Counted from the first letter of the stretch, positions 24,587 to 34,325 are shown. The stretch: DNA of 64,000 bases from Smithella sp. (GCA_007244375.1 SCVW01000015.1:124001-188000); one strand, 5' to 3'. Numbers and translations: made by a program. Notes: a model not told the origin generated them from the sequence alone.

Positions 24587-26575
24587 ATGCGAAGTCAAAA
24601 AAGACAAATGAACAGATTGTTCAATCTGGATTTGCAAAGCCGTTTGGCGCTTGGTTTTCTGATTGCCACGTGTCTGACGGGACTTTTTGCGACGATTGTC
24701 AGTATCTGGACGATTAACAAAAGCACCATCGCGGAAGTGCAAAACCGTGTTCGTATGGATACGAATACGGCCATGTTGATTTACAACAACAAGCTTCAAC
24801 GGATTATGTCTCTGGTCGAATTCACTGCCCAACGTTGTGACCTTCAGAAGTTATTGACGCAAAACGACATTGCCGGTCTGGCCTATTTTAAAAGATTGAT
24901 CCGACAAGAACCATGTTCGGGCGTGGACAATGACCCGGCATTGTTAGACATGTTGACCATTGTCGATGCCCGAGGGAACGTCTTATATCGTACAACCCAT
25001 CCGGAACTAAAGGGCGATTCGCTTTTGAAAAATCCCCTTGTAAAACAGACCATGGCAAAGAAAGCGGCGTTTTGTTCAACCGAACTAATGGCTATCGAGG
25101 AAATCGTAAAAGAAAATCCTGCGCTGCTCAAACGTGCAATGACCCCGATCGTCAAAACACCTTTATCGGCCGATATCCGTGAAAACAGGCTTTCGGAAGG
25201 CATGGTCATGCTAGCGGCTCATCCCGTCATCGACAGGAACACAAATAGATTTCTGGGTGTGTTGATCGGAGGTGTTCTCCTCAACAACGATAATGAGATC
25301 GTGGATCAAATCAAAGATACCGTTTATCACGGGGAAAAATACAAAGGTCAGGAAATGGGTGTGGCAACGATCTTTCAGGGCGGCGTACGCATTTCCACCA
25401 ATGTGCTGAATGAATCAAATCAAAGGGCTATCGGCACGATTCTTTCAAAAGAAGTCTATGATCGTGTTATTGTCGAAAAGAAAGATTGGGTTGGGCGCGC
25501 ATTTGTCGTGAAAGACTGGTATATCACCACCTATACGCCTATTTTTAATCTTCATCAGAAACTTGTCGGCGTCTTATATACAGGAATTTTGGAGGCCAAA
25601 TACCGGGATATTCAGACGCGTTTGATTTGGACGAATCTGGGTGTTACAACACTCGGAATGCTCATTGCGTTTATCATTTCCCTGTATCTGGGTAATACGA
25701 TCATCAAAAGAATCCGCATTTTGAAATCAGCAACGGAAGCCATTGCTGCCGGCGATCTTAATTACAAATTGTCTCCTGATACGATATCGGGTTTTGCGAT
25801 GCTTGATGAAGCCTTTAATAAAATGGTCAACTCTCTCAAAGAGCACAACAACCAATTGCAAAAGATTCATAAGAGGCTTCTCGAAACGGAAAAAATTACC
25901 GCCTTGGGTAAGATGGCCGCAGGTGTTGCCCATGAGATCAACAATCCTTTGGGGGGAATATTGTTATACAGCAATCTGATACTGGAAGATTTACCATCAG
26001 ACAGCCCGCTGCGGGACAATATGCAAAAGATCGTTTATCAAACCAACCGTTGCAAGGAAATTGTGCAAAGCTTGCTTGATTTTGCCCGGACACCTACCGG
26101 CGATCTTGTCCCTTTACAGATTAATCAGGTCATCAATACGTCCATCAGCCTGGTGAAAGACCAATCCATGTTTCACGGCATAGAAATTGATTTATGTCTG
26201 GCCGATCATTTGCCGGATGTGCTGGGAGATCGTTCCCGTCTGGAAGAGGTTTTTCTCAATCTATTCATTAATGCAGCGGATGCGATGAAAGGAAGTGGCA
26301 AACTGACGATCGTTACGGAAAAAACTGAAAAAAATCTTATCCGTATTTCCGTCACGGATACGGGACAGGGCATTGATGAAAAGCACCTGGCTCATATTTT
26401 CGAACCTTTCTTTACTACCAAGGAGCCGCTGCACGGTACGGGATTGGGATTATCCATCGTCGATGGCATTATTCGGAAACACAACGGTTCTATTGATGCG
26501 GAATCCAGACAGGGCGAGGGGACTAAATTCATCATTACCCTGCCGATATATTCAGGCGGCAAGAGCCAGGCCTGA
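24587..26575 (+). CDS. membrane sensor histidine kinase with double Cache domain
   Basis: A 662-residue kinase. A membrane helix (about 17-43) is followed by a large periplasmic Cache-like sensor (45-345), a second helix (about 350-370), HAMP (370-425), HisKA with GVAHEINNPLGG (His449) and HATPase_c with NLFINAADAMK, DTGQGI and GTGLGLSIVDG. Similar Cache kinases sense small carboxylates or other ligands. It is followed by a sigma-54 response regulator, the likely partner. No clear ribosome site; an ATG seven codons in is an alternative start. Confidence 0.92.
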   Translation: MRSQKRQMNRLFNLDLQSRLALGFLIATCLTGLFATIVSIWTINKSTIAEVQNRVRMDTNTAMLIYNNKLQRIMSLVEFTAQRCDLQKLLTQNDIAGLAYFKRLIRQEPCSGVDNDPALLDMLTIVDARGNVLYRTTHPELKGDSLLKNPLVKQTMAKKAAFCSTELMAIEEIVKENPALLKRAMTPIVKTPLSADIRENRLSEGMVMLAAHPVIDRNTNRFLGVLIGGVLLNNDNEIVDQIKDTVYHGEKYKGQEMGVATIFQGGVRISTNVLNESNQRAIGTILSKEVYDRVIVEKKDWVGRAFVVKDWYITTYTPIFNLHQKLVGVLYTGILEAKYRDIQTRLIWTNLGVTTLGMLIAFIISLYLGNTIIKRIRILKSATEAIAAGDLNYKLSPDTISGFAMLDEAFNKMVNSLKEHNNQLQKIHKRLLETEKITALGKMAAGVAHEINNPLGGILLYSNLILEDLPSDSPLRDNMQKIVYQTNRCKEIVQSLLDFARTPTGDLVPLQINQVINTSISLVKDQSMFHGIEIDLCLADHLPDVLGDRSRLEEVFLNLFINAADAMKGSGKLTIVTEKTEKNLIRISVTDTGQGIDEKHLAHIFEPFFTTKEPLHGTGLGLSIVDGIIRKHNGSIDAESRQGEGTKFIITLPIYSGGKSQA

Positions 26576-26737
26576 GAAAACGGGCGCCTCCTTTTTCTTG
26601 AAGGGATACTGTAAATGACGTATGCTTATACAAACGACTCGCCGGTTAATACATAAGACGAAAGGGCATTGAAAACCGGTGGCGTTTGCCGCTGCTATAT
26701 CATCATTTATGATTTGATGTCGAATGATAGAGAGGAC

Positions 26738-28090
26738 ATGAAGAAACAGACAGCAAGAAAAGAAAGAATTCTGATTATTGACGACGAAGAAGCGATTCGT
26801 GACGGATGTCATCAGGTTTTGGTTCGCATAGGTTTTCGTGTCGATTGTGTGGATGACGGTGTTAAGGGAATGGAGATAGCACTTCAGGATATGTATGATG
26901 TAATTTTACTGGATGTTAAAATGCCCAGGATAAGCGGTCTGGATATTCTTCGAAAATTAAAGCAGGAAAATAATATTTCAGCCAAGGTTATTATTATTAC
27001 CGGATATGGCACCATTGCGTTGGCTGTTGAGGCTATGCGTTGCGGTGCCTATAATTTTCTTACTAAGCCTTACTCCGCCGATGAACTTCGAAATGCGGTT
27101 CAAAGCGCTCTTGAAGCCGAGGGTCCACTAAGTAGCGGAAGGGAATTGTCCAGTCTGATTGGATTGAGCGACTATATGAAAGAACTCAGGGAATCCATCC
27201 GGCGGGTCGCCAAGACCGACAGCACTGTCCTGATTACGGGGGAAAGCGGTACGGGCAAGGAACTGGTTGCCCAGACCATTCATCAATTGAGCAAACGGGT
27301 TGCCCGCCCGTTCATTCCCGTTGATTGCTCATCGCTGTCCGAAACGCTTATGGAAAGCGAGCTGTTCGGTCATGCGCAGGGCGCGTTCAGCGGCGCAACC
27401 CAATCGCGGGATGGCCGTTTTCAACTGGCCAATCATGGTACGTTGTTTCTTGACGAAATCGCCAATATCAATCTCAATATACAAGCCAAACTATTAAGGG
27501 TTATTCAGGAGCAGGAAGTGCCGCGGGTAGGAAAGTCAATACCGGAAAAAGTGGATGTCCGTTTGATTGCGGCTACTAACAAGGATCTCCGCAGTGAAAT
27601 CGAGAATGGGAAGTTCCGTCAGGATCTTTTTTACCGCCTGTCCGTCGTACCCCTTCATATCAAATCACTTAAGGAACACAAATCAGATGTTATTCCCCTT
27701 GCCGAACATTTTTTGCAGCATTTTCGGAATAAATATAAAAGTTGTGTACGCTTCTTTTCCGAAGAAGCGAAGAAATCCCTTGTATCATACCAGTGGCCCG
27801 GCAATATACGGGAATTGAAAAATACTATCGAACGTCTGTGTGTTTTGTGCGACCATGAAACCGTAAACTTGTCCGATATTTATTATTATGGCCAAAAAGA
27901 TACGACGAAAACGCCCGTCGTAGATGCTTTATCGGGCCGGATGACACTGGTAGATGTTGAAAAAGAACATATTGAAAAGGCTTTGCAACATTTTCATTAC
28001 CGTATCAACAAGACGGCGGAATTTCTCGGTATTGACCGAAAAACTCTGCGAATCAAAATTCGCAATTTCAATATTAAAACAAGCCATTAA
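26738..28090 (+). CDS. sigma-54-dependent response regulator (NtrC type)
   Basis: About 450 residues: receiver domain with IIDDEE and phospho-acceptor Asp59 (LLDVKMPRISG), AAA+ domain with GESGTGKE and the L1 loop GAFSGA, and a Fis-type helix-turn-helix (NKTAEFLGIDRKTLRIKI). GAGAGG upstream supports the start at MKKQTARK; an earlier ATG lacks a site. It is the probable output of the upstream Cache kinase. A -24/-12 promoter for the following operon lies 83 bp after its stop, so it may activate its own neighbours. Confidence 0.93.
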   Translation: MKKQTARKERILIIDDEEAIRDGCHQVLVRIGFRVDCVDDGVKGMEIALQDMYDVILLDVKMPRISGLDILRKLKQENNISAKVIIITGYGTIALAVEAMRCGAYNFLTKPYSADELRNAVQSALEAEGPLSSGRELSSLIGLSDYMKELRESIRRVAKTDSTVLITGESGTGKELVAQTIHQLSKRVARPFIPVDCSSLSETLMESELFGHAQGAFSGATQSRDGRFQLANHGTLFLDEIANINLNIQAKLLRVIQEQEVPRVGKSIPEKVDVRLIAATNKDLRSEIENGKFRQDLFYRLSVVPLHIKSLKEHKSDVIPLAEHFLQHFRNKYKSCVRFFSEEAKKSLVSYQWPGNIRELKNTIERLCVLCDHETVNLSDIYYYGQKDTTKTPVVDALSGRMTLVDVEKEHIEKALQHFHYRINKTAEFLGIDRKTLRIKIRNFNIKTSH

Positions 28091-28172
28091 AAAAAGGGGC
28101 GTTTCACCCCGTTCCATATGTCTTCCCGGTAGCCGGAACAAAATAATATTAGTAAAATCAATAGAATGAAAT

Positions 28173-28190
28173 TTGGCATTGTCCTTGCTT
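28173..28190 (+). promoter_or_regulatory. sigma-54 (-24/-12) promoter
   Basis: TTGGCATTGTCCTTGCTT matches the consensus at nearly every position, with ten bases between GG and GC. It lies 37 bases before the start codon of the receiver gene and directly downstream of a sigma-54 response regulator. Confidence 0.75.
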
Positions 28191-28226
28191 TTAAGACTTA
28201 TAAATGTGTTAAGGAGGTGCCTAATC

Positions 28227-28619
28227 ATGACGGCAAAAAAGAAAATACTTCTCATTGATGATGATAAGGATTTCCTGTTCGCTACAAAGTTGATTCTGGA
28301 TAACGCCGGATATGAAGTATTTCTGGCAGAAGATGGGAAAACAGGTGTAAATATGTGGCAGTCCGTAGTGCCGGATCTGGTGATTATCGATATGATGATG
28401 GAAACCTGGGGCGAAGGATTTTCCGTCCTCACAAAAATCCGTGCCACTGACGCGGGTAAAAATACCCCGTTATTTATGTTAAGTGCTGTAGATTTACAGG
28501 GACCCTATAGTTCTTATCAGCCGCCGCCGGACTTTCCGAAACTCAACAGGGTTCTCCATAAACCGATCAAGGCAGACGAATTACTGGGCTTTATAGCCAA
28601 TGAGTTGAAAGATAGGTAA
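28227..28619 (+). CDS. single-domain response regulator
   Basis: A 130-residue receiver-only protein: ILLIDDDKDF acidic pair, phospho-acceptor Asp55 in LVIIDMMME, FMLSAVD and KPIKADELL with the conserved Lys. AAGGAGG seven bases upstream fixes the ATG. It probably shuttles phosphate or competes in the pathway with the kinases on both sides. The stop is four bases from the next start. Confidence 0.9.
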   Translation: MTAKKKILLIDDDKDFLFATKLILDNAGYEVFLAEDGKTGVNMWQSVVPDLVIIDMMMETWGEGFSVLTKIRATDAGKNTPLFMLSAVDLQGPYSSYQPPPDFPKLNRVLHKPIKADELLGFIANELKDR

Positions 28620-28623
28620 AAAT

Positions 28624-29745
28624 ATGGCGCTCCTATCCGAACAGCCTTTAATACTCGTTATTGATGACGAGGATGCCCTCCGGGACGGTTGCAGCCAGGT
28701 TGTTACTAAGATGGGCTACAATGTGTTGACAGCCGAGAACGGCAACGAGGGTATTCGACTGGCCAGGGAAAAGCTGCCCCACATGGCTTTCGTCGATTTG
28801 AAAATGCCAAATCTTTCCGGGATGGACATCATTGAAATTCTGTCTCATGATCTTCCGGACACAGTGCTGGTGATGATTACGGGATATGCTTCCATTGGTT
28901 CGGCAGTGGAAGCCATGAAGAAAGGGGCTTATGATTATTTACCAAAACCCTTTAGCCCAGATCAGCTTCGTGCGCTGACACACCGGGGGCTGGACTACCG
29001 CAAATTAAAAATCGAAACGAAAACCCTGCGGGAAGAGAAAGACAATATACAGAAGAATTTCATCACGTTTGTCAGTCACGAAATGCGCTCTCCCCTTGTC
29101 GTTATCCGTCAATATATGGAGACTTTAAAAGTTCTTGCCGGAGACCATTTCGAACACGATATCCGGGAAATTATCGAAAGGTGCAGCAACCGGCTAGAAG
29201 GACTCGAGAATCTTGTTGAACACTGGCTGGATATCAGTCGTATTGAAAACGGAACATTTGCGCAACAAAAAGCCTCCATGAATCTCCGGCCGGTTGTTCT
29301 GCGTGCCATGGAAGAAATGAATCCGTTGTGTCGAAAACGAGGACTAACGATGAAAGCAGATATTCCGGAACATTTGCCGGATATTTGGGGAGACGAGGAA
29401 AGCTTAGTCAGGGTGTTTACCAACCTGATCGGCAATGCAACCAAATTTACGCCTGAAGGGGGAAACATCATGGTCGGCGTTCAACCGAATAGTCACTATA
29501 TCACGGTCCGTATTTCAGACACGGGCTATGGCATTCCTTCTGACAAGCTTTCCTTGATTTTTGAACCTTTCTTCAAGGTTAAGGGTCAAAACGAGCGAGG
29601 TAGTGGATCGGGACTGGGCCTTACTTTTTGCAAGAAAATCATGGAATCGCACCAGGGAGACATCACTGTTATGTCAAAGGAAGGAGAAGGGACGACATTT
29701 GTGCTCAAGTTTCCTGTTCAGATGCATACAAAGGAGGCTTCATGA
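28624..29745 (+). CDS. response regulator-histidine kinase hybrid
   Basis: A 373-residue soluble protein: N-terminal receiver (ILVIDDED, Asp58 in FVDLKMPNLSG) and, from about 130, HisKA with FVSHEMRSPL (His152) and HATPase_c with NLIGNATKFTPEGG, DTGYGIP and GSGLGLTFCKKI. The receiver-first order means it can be phosphorylated by another kinase and then act on a further partner, such as the receiver encoded just upstream. No membrane segments. Confidence 0.9.
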   Translation: MALLSEQPLILVIDDEDALRDGCSQVVTKMGYNVLTAENGNEGIRLAREKLPHMAFVDLKMPNLSGMDIIEILSHDLPDTVLVMITGYASIGSAVEAMKKGAYDYLPKPFSPDQLRALTHRGLDYRKLKIETKTLREEKDNIQKNFITFVSHEMRSPLVVIRQYMETLKVLAGDHFEHDIREIIERCSNRLEGLENLVEHWLDISRIENGTFAQQKASMNLRPVVLRAMEEMNPLCRKRGLTMKADIPEHLPDIWGDEESLVRVFTNLIGNATKFTPEGGNIMVGVQPNSHYITVRISDTGYGIPSDKLSLIFEPFFKVKGQNERGSGSGLGLTFCKKIMESHQGDITVMSKEGEGTTFVLKFPVQMHTKEAS

Positions 29746-29766
29746 GCGGGTTTGAAAGGACGCGCA

Positions 29767-29976
29767 GTGAATGTCTATCAGGCCAATAATTATCTTTTTC
29801 ATCCGAATGACATTTCGGATGCATGCTTTTGCTGTGCCCGGAAAGAATCGTTTCTGATTGTTGTCCGACATCAGGCAAGCAACAAACTGGTTCACCTTTG
29901 TTCTGAATGCATGACTGCGAAAAGCGATGAATATCTGCTCGATAATACAAAACCATGGACGGGTTCAAAATCATAG
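29767..29976 (+). CDS. small CxxC-CxxC protein
   Basis: About 69 residues with DACFCCARK and HLCSECMTAK, two pairs of Cys that could form one zinc site. A GTG start at 29767 with GGA six bases upstream is chosen; a TTG at 29752 would add five residues. It follows the hybrid kinase by about 20 bp and is probably cotranscribed. Family not recognised. Confidence 0.5.
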   Translation: MNVYQANNYLFHPNDISDACFCCARKESFLIVVRHQASNKLVHLCSECMTAKSDEYLLDNTKPWTGSKS

Positions 29977-30088
29977 CAAGCAAAGCCGTACGGGGAGATT
30001 TTTTGGCAGGAAGATAATAAGTTTTGTCACAGGTATGAAACGGTCCCGATTACCTGTCTAATTACACTATTTAAGGAGGAACATTAAA

Positions 30089-31432
30089 ATGAATAAAGCG
30101 GATGTTGTTGTTTTAGGAGGATTATCAGGAATTACGGCAGCTATGAGTTGCAGAAGACACTATCCCGATAAAAAAGTTGTTATCGTTCGGAAAGAAGGCA
30201 CTGTTTTGATTCCCTGTGGGATTCCATATATCTACGGAACGGTCGGCGGTCCGGAAAACAATGTTATTCCCGATGGCCTTTTGGAAAATAACGGCATAGA
30301 ACTGGTCAAGGGAGAAGCTGTCGAAGTTGACCGCAGTAACAAAGTGGTTACCATGAAGGATGGCAATACCATTGGCTATGATAAACTGGTGTTTGCCACG
30401 GGTTCGGTTCCTATGGTTCCTCCTATTCCGGGAATCGACAAGAAAAATGTTTACCCGGTCAAAAAAGAATTTGATTACCTTTCAGAGGTTTATAGTGAGT
30501 TGAAGAATGTGAAAGATCTGGTGATCATCGGCGGCGGATTCATTGGAATGGAATTTGCTGACGAGTGCCGGAAGGGCCGGGACATCAATGTGACGGTGGT
30601 GGAGGCCTTGCCCCATTGTCTGCAGATGGCAATGGACAATGAGTTCTGCGATGAAGCTCAAAACAAACTGGCGGAAACCGGCGTAAAAATTTTAGTGAAC
30701 GAGAAGGTGGTAGCCATTCTGGGCGACGAAAAGGTTGCCGGTGTCAAACTTTCGGATGGCCGGGAACTCAAGGCAGACATGGTTATTCTAGGTATTGGTG
30801 CCATACCTAATACGGAGTTAGCCCGGAAAAGTGGATTGGAACTGGGGTTCAGAAACACCATTCGGGTAGATCGCTATATGAAAACTTACACGGATCCGGA
30901 TGTCTTTGCCTGCGGCGATTGTGCGGAAAAAGTATCGTTTTTCGACGGCAGACCGAGCGGAGTTATGCTGGCATCCACCGCAACGTCGGAAGCGAGGATT
31001 GCCGGCGCGAATCTGTTTTCACCGACACACCAAAACTGCGGCGTCATCAGTGTTTTTTCTACGGTTATTAACAGTAGAGCCTTCGGCGTGGCGGGTTTGA
31101 CCGAACGCAGTTCAGGTGAAATCGGTGCTATAATCGTTACCGGTGTTGCGGAAGCGCCGGACACGCATCCGGGTGGAATGCCCAATTCCTGTCAGACGAA
31201 AGTCAAACTCTTGTTTGCGAAGGATACGGGTGTGATTCTGGGTGGTTCTGTAAGCGGCGGGAAACCGGTGGGTGAGATGGTCAATGTATTAAGCGCCTGC
31301 ATCATGCACAGGATGACAGCGGATGATATAGTGAAATTCCAGATGGGCACGCATCCGGCCCTGACACCTTCGCCGATTATGTATCCCATTGTAAATGCGG
31401 CCTGCAAGGCCGTTATTCCACTAAAGGGATAA
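30089..31432 (+). CDS. FAD-dependent CoA-disulfide-reductase-like oxidoreductase
   Basis: A 447-residue member of the pyridine nucleotide-disulfide family. FAD-binding start VVLGGLSGITAAMSCRR, then LIPCGIPYIYG with the single active Cys at the CoADR position, NAD(P) Rossmann motif VIIGGGFIGMEFADE, second FAD motif FACGDCAEK and a C-terminal dimerisation domain. The family includes CoA-disulfide reductases, NADH oxidases and NAD(P)H-sulfur reductases. AAGGAGG lies upstream; a terminator follows. It lacks a rhodanese domain, unlike the paralogue at 50310-52010. Confidence 0.88.
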   Translation: MNKADVVVLGGLSGITAAMSCRRHYPDKKVVIVRKEGTVLIPCGIPYIYGTVGGPENNVIPDGLLENNGIELVKGEAVEVDRSNKVVTMKDGNTIGYDKLVFATGSVPMVPPIPGIDKKNVYPVKKEFDYLSEVYSELKNVKDLVIIGGGFIGMEFADECRKGRDINVTVVEALPHCLQMAMDNEFCDEAQNKLAETGVKILVNEKVVAILGDEKVAGVKLSDGRELKADMVILGIGAIPNTELARKSGLELGFRNTIRVDRYMKTYTDPDVFACGDCAEKVSFFDGRPSGVMLASTATSEARIAGANLFSPTHQNCGVISVFSTVINSRAFGVAGLTERSSGEIGAIIVTGVAEAPDTHPGGMPNSCQTKVKLLFAKDTGVILGGSVSGGKPVGEMVNVLSACIMHRMTADDIVKFQMGTHPALTPSPIMYPIVNAACKAVIPLKG

Positions 31433-31505
31433 ACAAAGTCTTAATACCCTGCCGGGCAAACCGGGGTGGTTGGTAAATTAAGGAATGTTTGGATAATGAA
31501 TAATG

Positions 31506-31531
31506 CGGCGGATCGTTGTTACGATCCGCCG
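31506..31531. terminator. bidirectional terminator between convergent genes
   Basis: CGGCGGATCG-TTGTTA-CGATCCGCCG is a perfect 10-bp stem between the flavoprotein gene and the convergent MBL gene. T-runs are weak on both sides. Confidence 0.65.
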
Positions 31532-31558
31532 TCCGTTGTTTATATGAAGCAAAACGGG

Positions 31559-32311
31559 TTATTGTAATTTGTCTGGTGTAATGATCGTGCCTACGCCGAG
31601 GGGAATAAAATGATCTCCGTATTCGCAGGCGAAGAGTTCACGAGTGCGTTTCCCGCTGCAATGAGAGGCTGCGGCATAGCGGACACCCATGTTTTTGAAA
31701 TGCGCAATTGTCTTGAGAATATTGTTGTCTGCATCATGTAAGAGATGAAAACCACCCATAGCAAGGGCCAGATCATCATCCGGTAAAATGGTCTTTGCTG
31801 TTTTTACAATTTTAACAATGCCCGGATGCGCACAGCCGGTGATAACCACGGTTCCCACGGAAGTTTGTAAAAGAGCCGCCTGTTCGCGGATCAGACCTTT
31901 CATATCTCCTGTGCTGTAGAAGCCGGGGAAAATTTCCTGCGCCTTTTTGACTTCAATCAATTCCGTGCCGTAGCGTGTCATATCCGTTTTGAAGTGAGTG
32001 GAAAACGACTGCGGCAGGCAGACACGGACATTGCGTTTCTCGTTTAGAATATAATAAATCCCGCCGGTGTGATCCCAGTGCTGGTGGGAAATCATCAGCA
32101 AGTCAATAGATGCCGGATCAATGCCCATCTTTGCCATGTTTTTCGACAGGACAACGCCGTCACCGCCGGTGTCAAAAAGGATATTTTTACCTCCATGTTT
32201 GATCAGACAGGAAAATCCCCACGAAGTCTCCAAATCGTCGCGGGTTGCATAATTATCACATATGACGGTGATGGACGAATTTTTTACGGATGGCTGACGG
32301 TTGGCTTGCAT
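31559..32311 (-). CDS. MBL-fold metallohydrolase (MptB/RFA-P synthase-like family)
   Basis: A 250-residue metallo-beta-lactamase-fold protein: TSWGFSCLIKHGGKNILFDTG, then SHQHWDHTGG (HxHxDH), ITGCAHPGIV (third His) and MGGFHLL. This is the COG1237-type group often named after the dihydropterin RFA-P synthase annotation; real substrates are unknown. Paralogues are at 53563-54516 and, as a fragment, at 11730-11823. A HD-domain gene lies 50 bp upstream in the same direction. Confidence 0.88.
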   Translation of the reverse strand: MQANRQPSVKNSSITVICDNYATRDDLETSWGFSCLIKHGGKNILFDTGGDGVVLSKNMAKMGIDPASIDLLMISHQHWDHTGGIYYILNEKRNVRVCLPQSFSTHFKTDMTRYGTELIEVKKAQEIFPGFYSTGDMKGLIREQAALLQTSVGTVVITGCAHPGIVKIVKTAKTILPDDDLALAMGGFHLLHDADNNILKTIAHFKNMGVRYAAASHCSGKRTRELFACEYGDHFIPLGVGTIITPDKLQ

Positions 32312-32360
32312 GATGTTTTCTCCTTCTTTTTGTCGTTCAGCTTCTTTCGAATCCTTTTTG

Positions 32361-33134
32361 CTATAAACCCGTTTTTATGTCGGTGAGTAGATCGCGGATA
32401 TCTTGGGTATCCGGGAGTGCCTCTTCGATACGCCGAAGAATATAATGATCAGATGCCAGCGATCGCGTGGGGGCATAATTGAGATCGTAAAACCAGGAAG
32501 CAAGCATGGCCACAAAATCCGTTACCGTACGCAAGTTGTTAACGGAAACCGTTTTGGTTTTCAGAATTTCTTCCACCACGGCGGGAGTTAGTTCACGGCT
32601 GGTGCGAATGTGAGGCAACATGTCGGAAAGATTGCTGAATCCGTCGTTGGCAACAGATTTCATGACCAGATCCATGATGTCCAGCTTATCAGCGTCACGA
32701 ATCAGCCGTAGATAAAATTTTACCCCGTCTTCAAGATTTTCGGGAATATCCGATACTTTTTTGTTGTGATATTCCACAGCACAGGCAATGCGTTCCCAGT
32801 CATCTGCGTCAAAATGCCTTGGAATTTGTTCTTTTTCCAATGTCCGGCGTCCTTCCTGGCCATGATCCACTGTGTCTGCGTCATGGAAAGATCCGTAACG
32901 GATATACTGGGGAAAACGTCCTATATCATGCACCAGTCCGCATCCTTCGGCCATCAGGATTTCCTCCGGCGTCAAATTCAGTCCTTGAGCAATCAGACGC
33001 GCGTTTTCGGCCACACGCTGACTGTGTCGGTATTTAAGTTCCAGTGCATCGGGCAAATTGCCTTTTTTGTCGCGATACCGGTTTACATACCGGTCAAACC
33101 AGTCAATGAGAAGAGTTCGGGAATCGTCAGTCAT
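32361..33134 (-). CDS. HD-domain phosphohydrolase-like protein
   Basis: About 257 residues. The HD signature is intact: HSQRVAENA, GLVHDIGRF (the HD pair) and further His/Asp at HDADTVDHG and RDADKLDIMD. HD proteins hydrolyse phosphate esters, often nucleotides. GGTGG selects the ATG of MTDDSRT. The gene is 32 bp after a NifU-like gene and before an MBL gene, probably one transcription unit. Confidence 0.85.
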   Translation of the reverse strand: MTDDSRTLLIDWFDRYVNRYRDKKGNLPDALELKYRHSQRVAENARLIAQGLNLTPEEILMAEGCGLVHDIGRFPQYIRYGSFHDADTVDHGQEGRRTLEKEQIPRHFDADDWERIACAVEYHNKKVSDIPENLEDGVKFYLRLIRDADKLDIMDLVMKSVANDGFSNLSDMLPHIRTSRELTPAVVEEILKTKTVSVNNLRTVTDFVAMLASWFYDLNYAPTRSLASDHYILRRIEEALPDTQDIRDLLTDIKTGL

Positions 33135-33166
33135 ATCCACCATGATTTAGGATGTACAGGGTTTGC

Positions 33167-33595
33167 TTATCTTTTCTTACCTGTTGCGTAATTCTTCAGG
33201 GCTTTGTGAAACGTGTTGGCCGCCAGCAAAGCGCAATGTTCCGAGTCTGCGGGCATGCCATCCAAATGTTCCAAAATAGAACTTTGATTGATTTTGATAC
33301 ATTCTCTCACGGGTTTGCCCTTGGCCATGACGGTGGCTGCCGACCCTGCGGCATGGGATGTCATGCAACCGTCTGTGGTATAGGAAATATCCTCAATTTT
33401 ATCATTTCTCACCTTGAGAAAAATTTCCATCGTATCCCCGCAGGGACCCTTTATCTTGGCATAGCCATCAGGTTTTGCCAGTGTTCCGCAATTTCTAGGA
33501 TTGTTACCGTAATCAACAACCTTATCGGAAAGACCGCCTGTTAATTTTTTCATGAGGAGGTCGATCATCTCTTTTTTAATTTGTTTTTCGTCCAC
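33167..33595 (-). CDS. NifU/IscU-like Fe-S scaffold protein
   Basis: A 142-residue scaffold with the three ligand Cys: NPRNCGTL, TTDGCMTS and EHCALLA, plus GPCGDTMEIFLKV. The N-terminal helix EKQIKKEMIDLLMKKLTGG adds length to the IscU core. It probably assembles or carries [2Fe-2S]/[4Fe-4S] clusters. A second copy (55801-56190) lies in the NifX/MinD operon, so this one may have a different client. Confidence 0.9.
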   Translation of the reverse strand: MDEKQIKKEMIDLLMKKLTGGLSDKVVDYGNNPRNCGTLAKPDGYAKIKGPCGDTMEIFLKVRNDKIEDISYTTDGCMTSHAAGSAATVMAKGKPVRECIKINQSSILEHLDGMPADSEHCALLAANTFHKALKNYATGKKR

Positions 33596-33663
33596 TTTAT
33601 CTTTCCATCAAAATATTTTTATCATGCCTTATGTAAAAATAGACAATATTAATATATATAAAT

Positions 33664-34062
33664 TTAAAGGATTTTTTTGCCGGCATCAGGACCGCTCTTG
33701 ACGATATACACAGCGGTTATTTTACCCACAATGGCTGATTTCGGATTCAGGGTATCCTTGATGCTGTGCGCCCATTCGACGTTGTGTCTGAAAATTTCAT
33801 CATTGGTATGAATCGCAATATCGGCTTTTATCTGAAAACCGTTTTTTTCTCCCCACCAGGTTAGCGCTATTTTGGGATTCTCCTTCAGATTGTTCAGCGT
33901 TTTACTAAAATACTGATCCGAGATGAGTAGTGTTTCGTCATCCAGAAACTTGAAAGCGCCAATGGGAACCACGTTGGGCGTACCATCGGTTGACGCCGTT
34001 GCCAGATACGCTATTTTTGTGCTCTTCAAACTTTCCTTTATTTCTTCTGTTACTTTTATCAT
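33664..34062 (-). CDS. pyridoxamine 5'-phosphate oxidase-like FMN-binding protein
   Basis: About 132 residues with the split-barrel pattern KIAYLATASTDGTPNVVPIGAFKF, LLISDQYFSKTLNNLKENPKIALTWW. These proteins bind FMN or F420. The ATG at 34062 is selected, because its ribosome site is a run of ten G (C10 at 34071-34080 on the plus strand); longer readings pass through that run. The substrate is unknown. Confidence 0.85.
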   Translation of the reverse strand: MIKVTEEIKESLKSTKIAYLATASTDGTPNVVPIGAFKFLDDETLLISDQYFSKTLNNLKENPKIALTWWGEKNGFQIKADIAIHTNDEIFRHNVEWAHSIKDTLNPKSAIVGKITAVYIVKSGPDAGKKIL

Positions 34063-34070
34063 AAGATCTA

Positions 34071-34080
34071 CCCCCCCCCC
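34071..34080 (-). promoter_or_regulatory. G10 homopolymer at the ribosome-binding position
   Basis: On the coding strand ten Gs lie eight bases before the ATG of the PNPOx-like gene and are the only Shine-Dalgarno-like sequence. A tract of this length is prone to slipped-strand change, which would alter spacing and so translation level. Confidence 0.5.
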
Positions 34081-34325
34081 AATATTATAAAACCATTTCC
34101 CCGGATAAAAATGCATTTTACCGCCTTGTTATCCAGTAAAACATGGCCTATGTCTACCGGTTGGACTTATCATAAAACGGCAGGACAGAAAAACAATAAT
34201 TTTAAAATTCGACATATTACACTGACGAATAAAGTAACAACAGGGACTATTCGCCTTACCAACCATATTTAATATGATTTGCCAACGGTTCGCTGTTTAG
34301 AGAATTGTATATAAGCTGAAAACAG

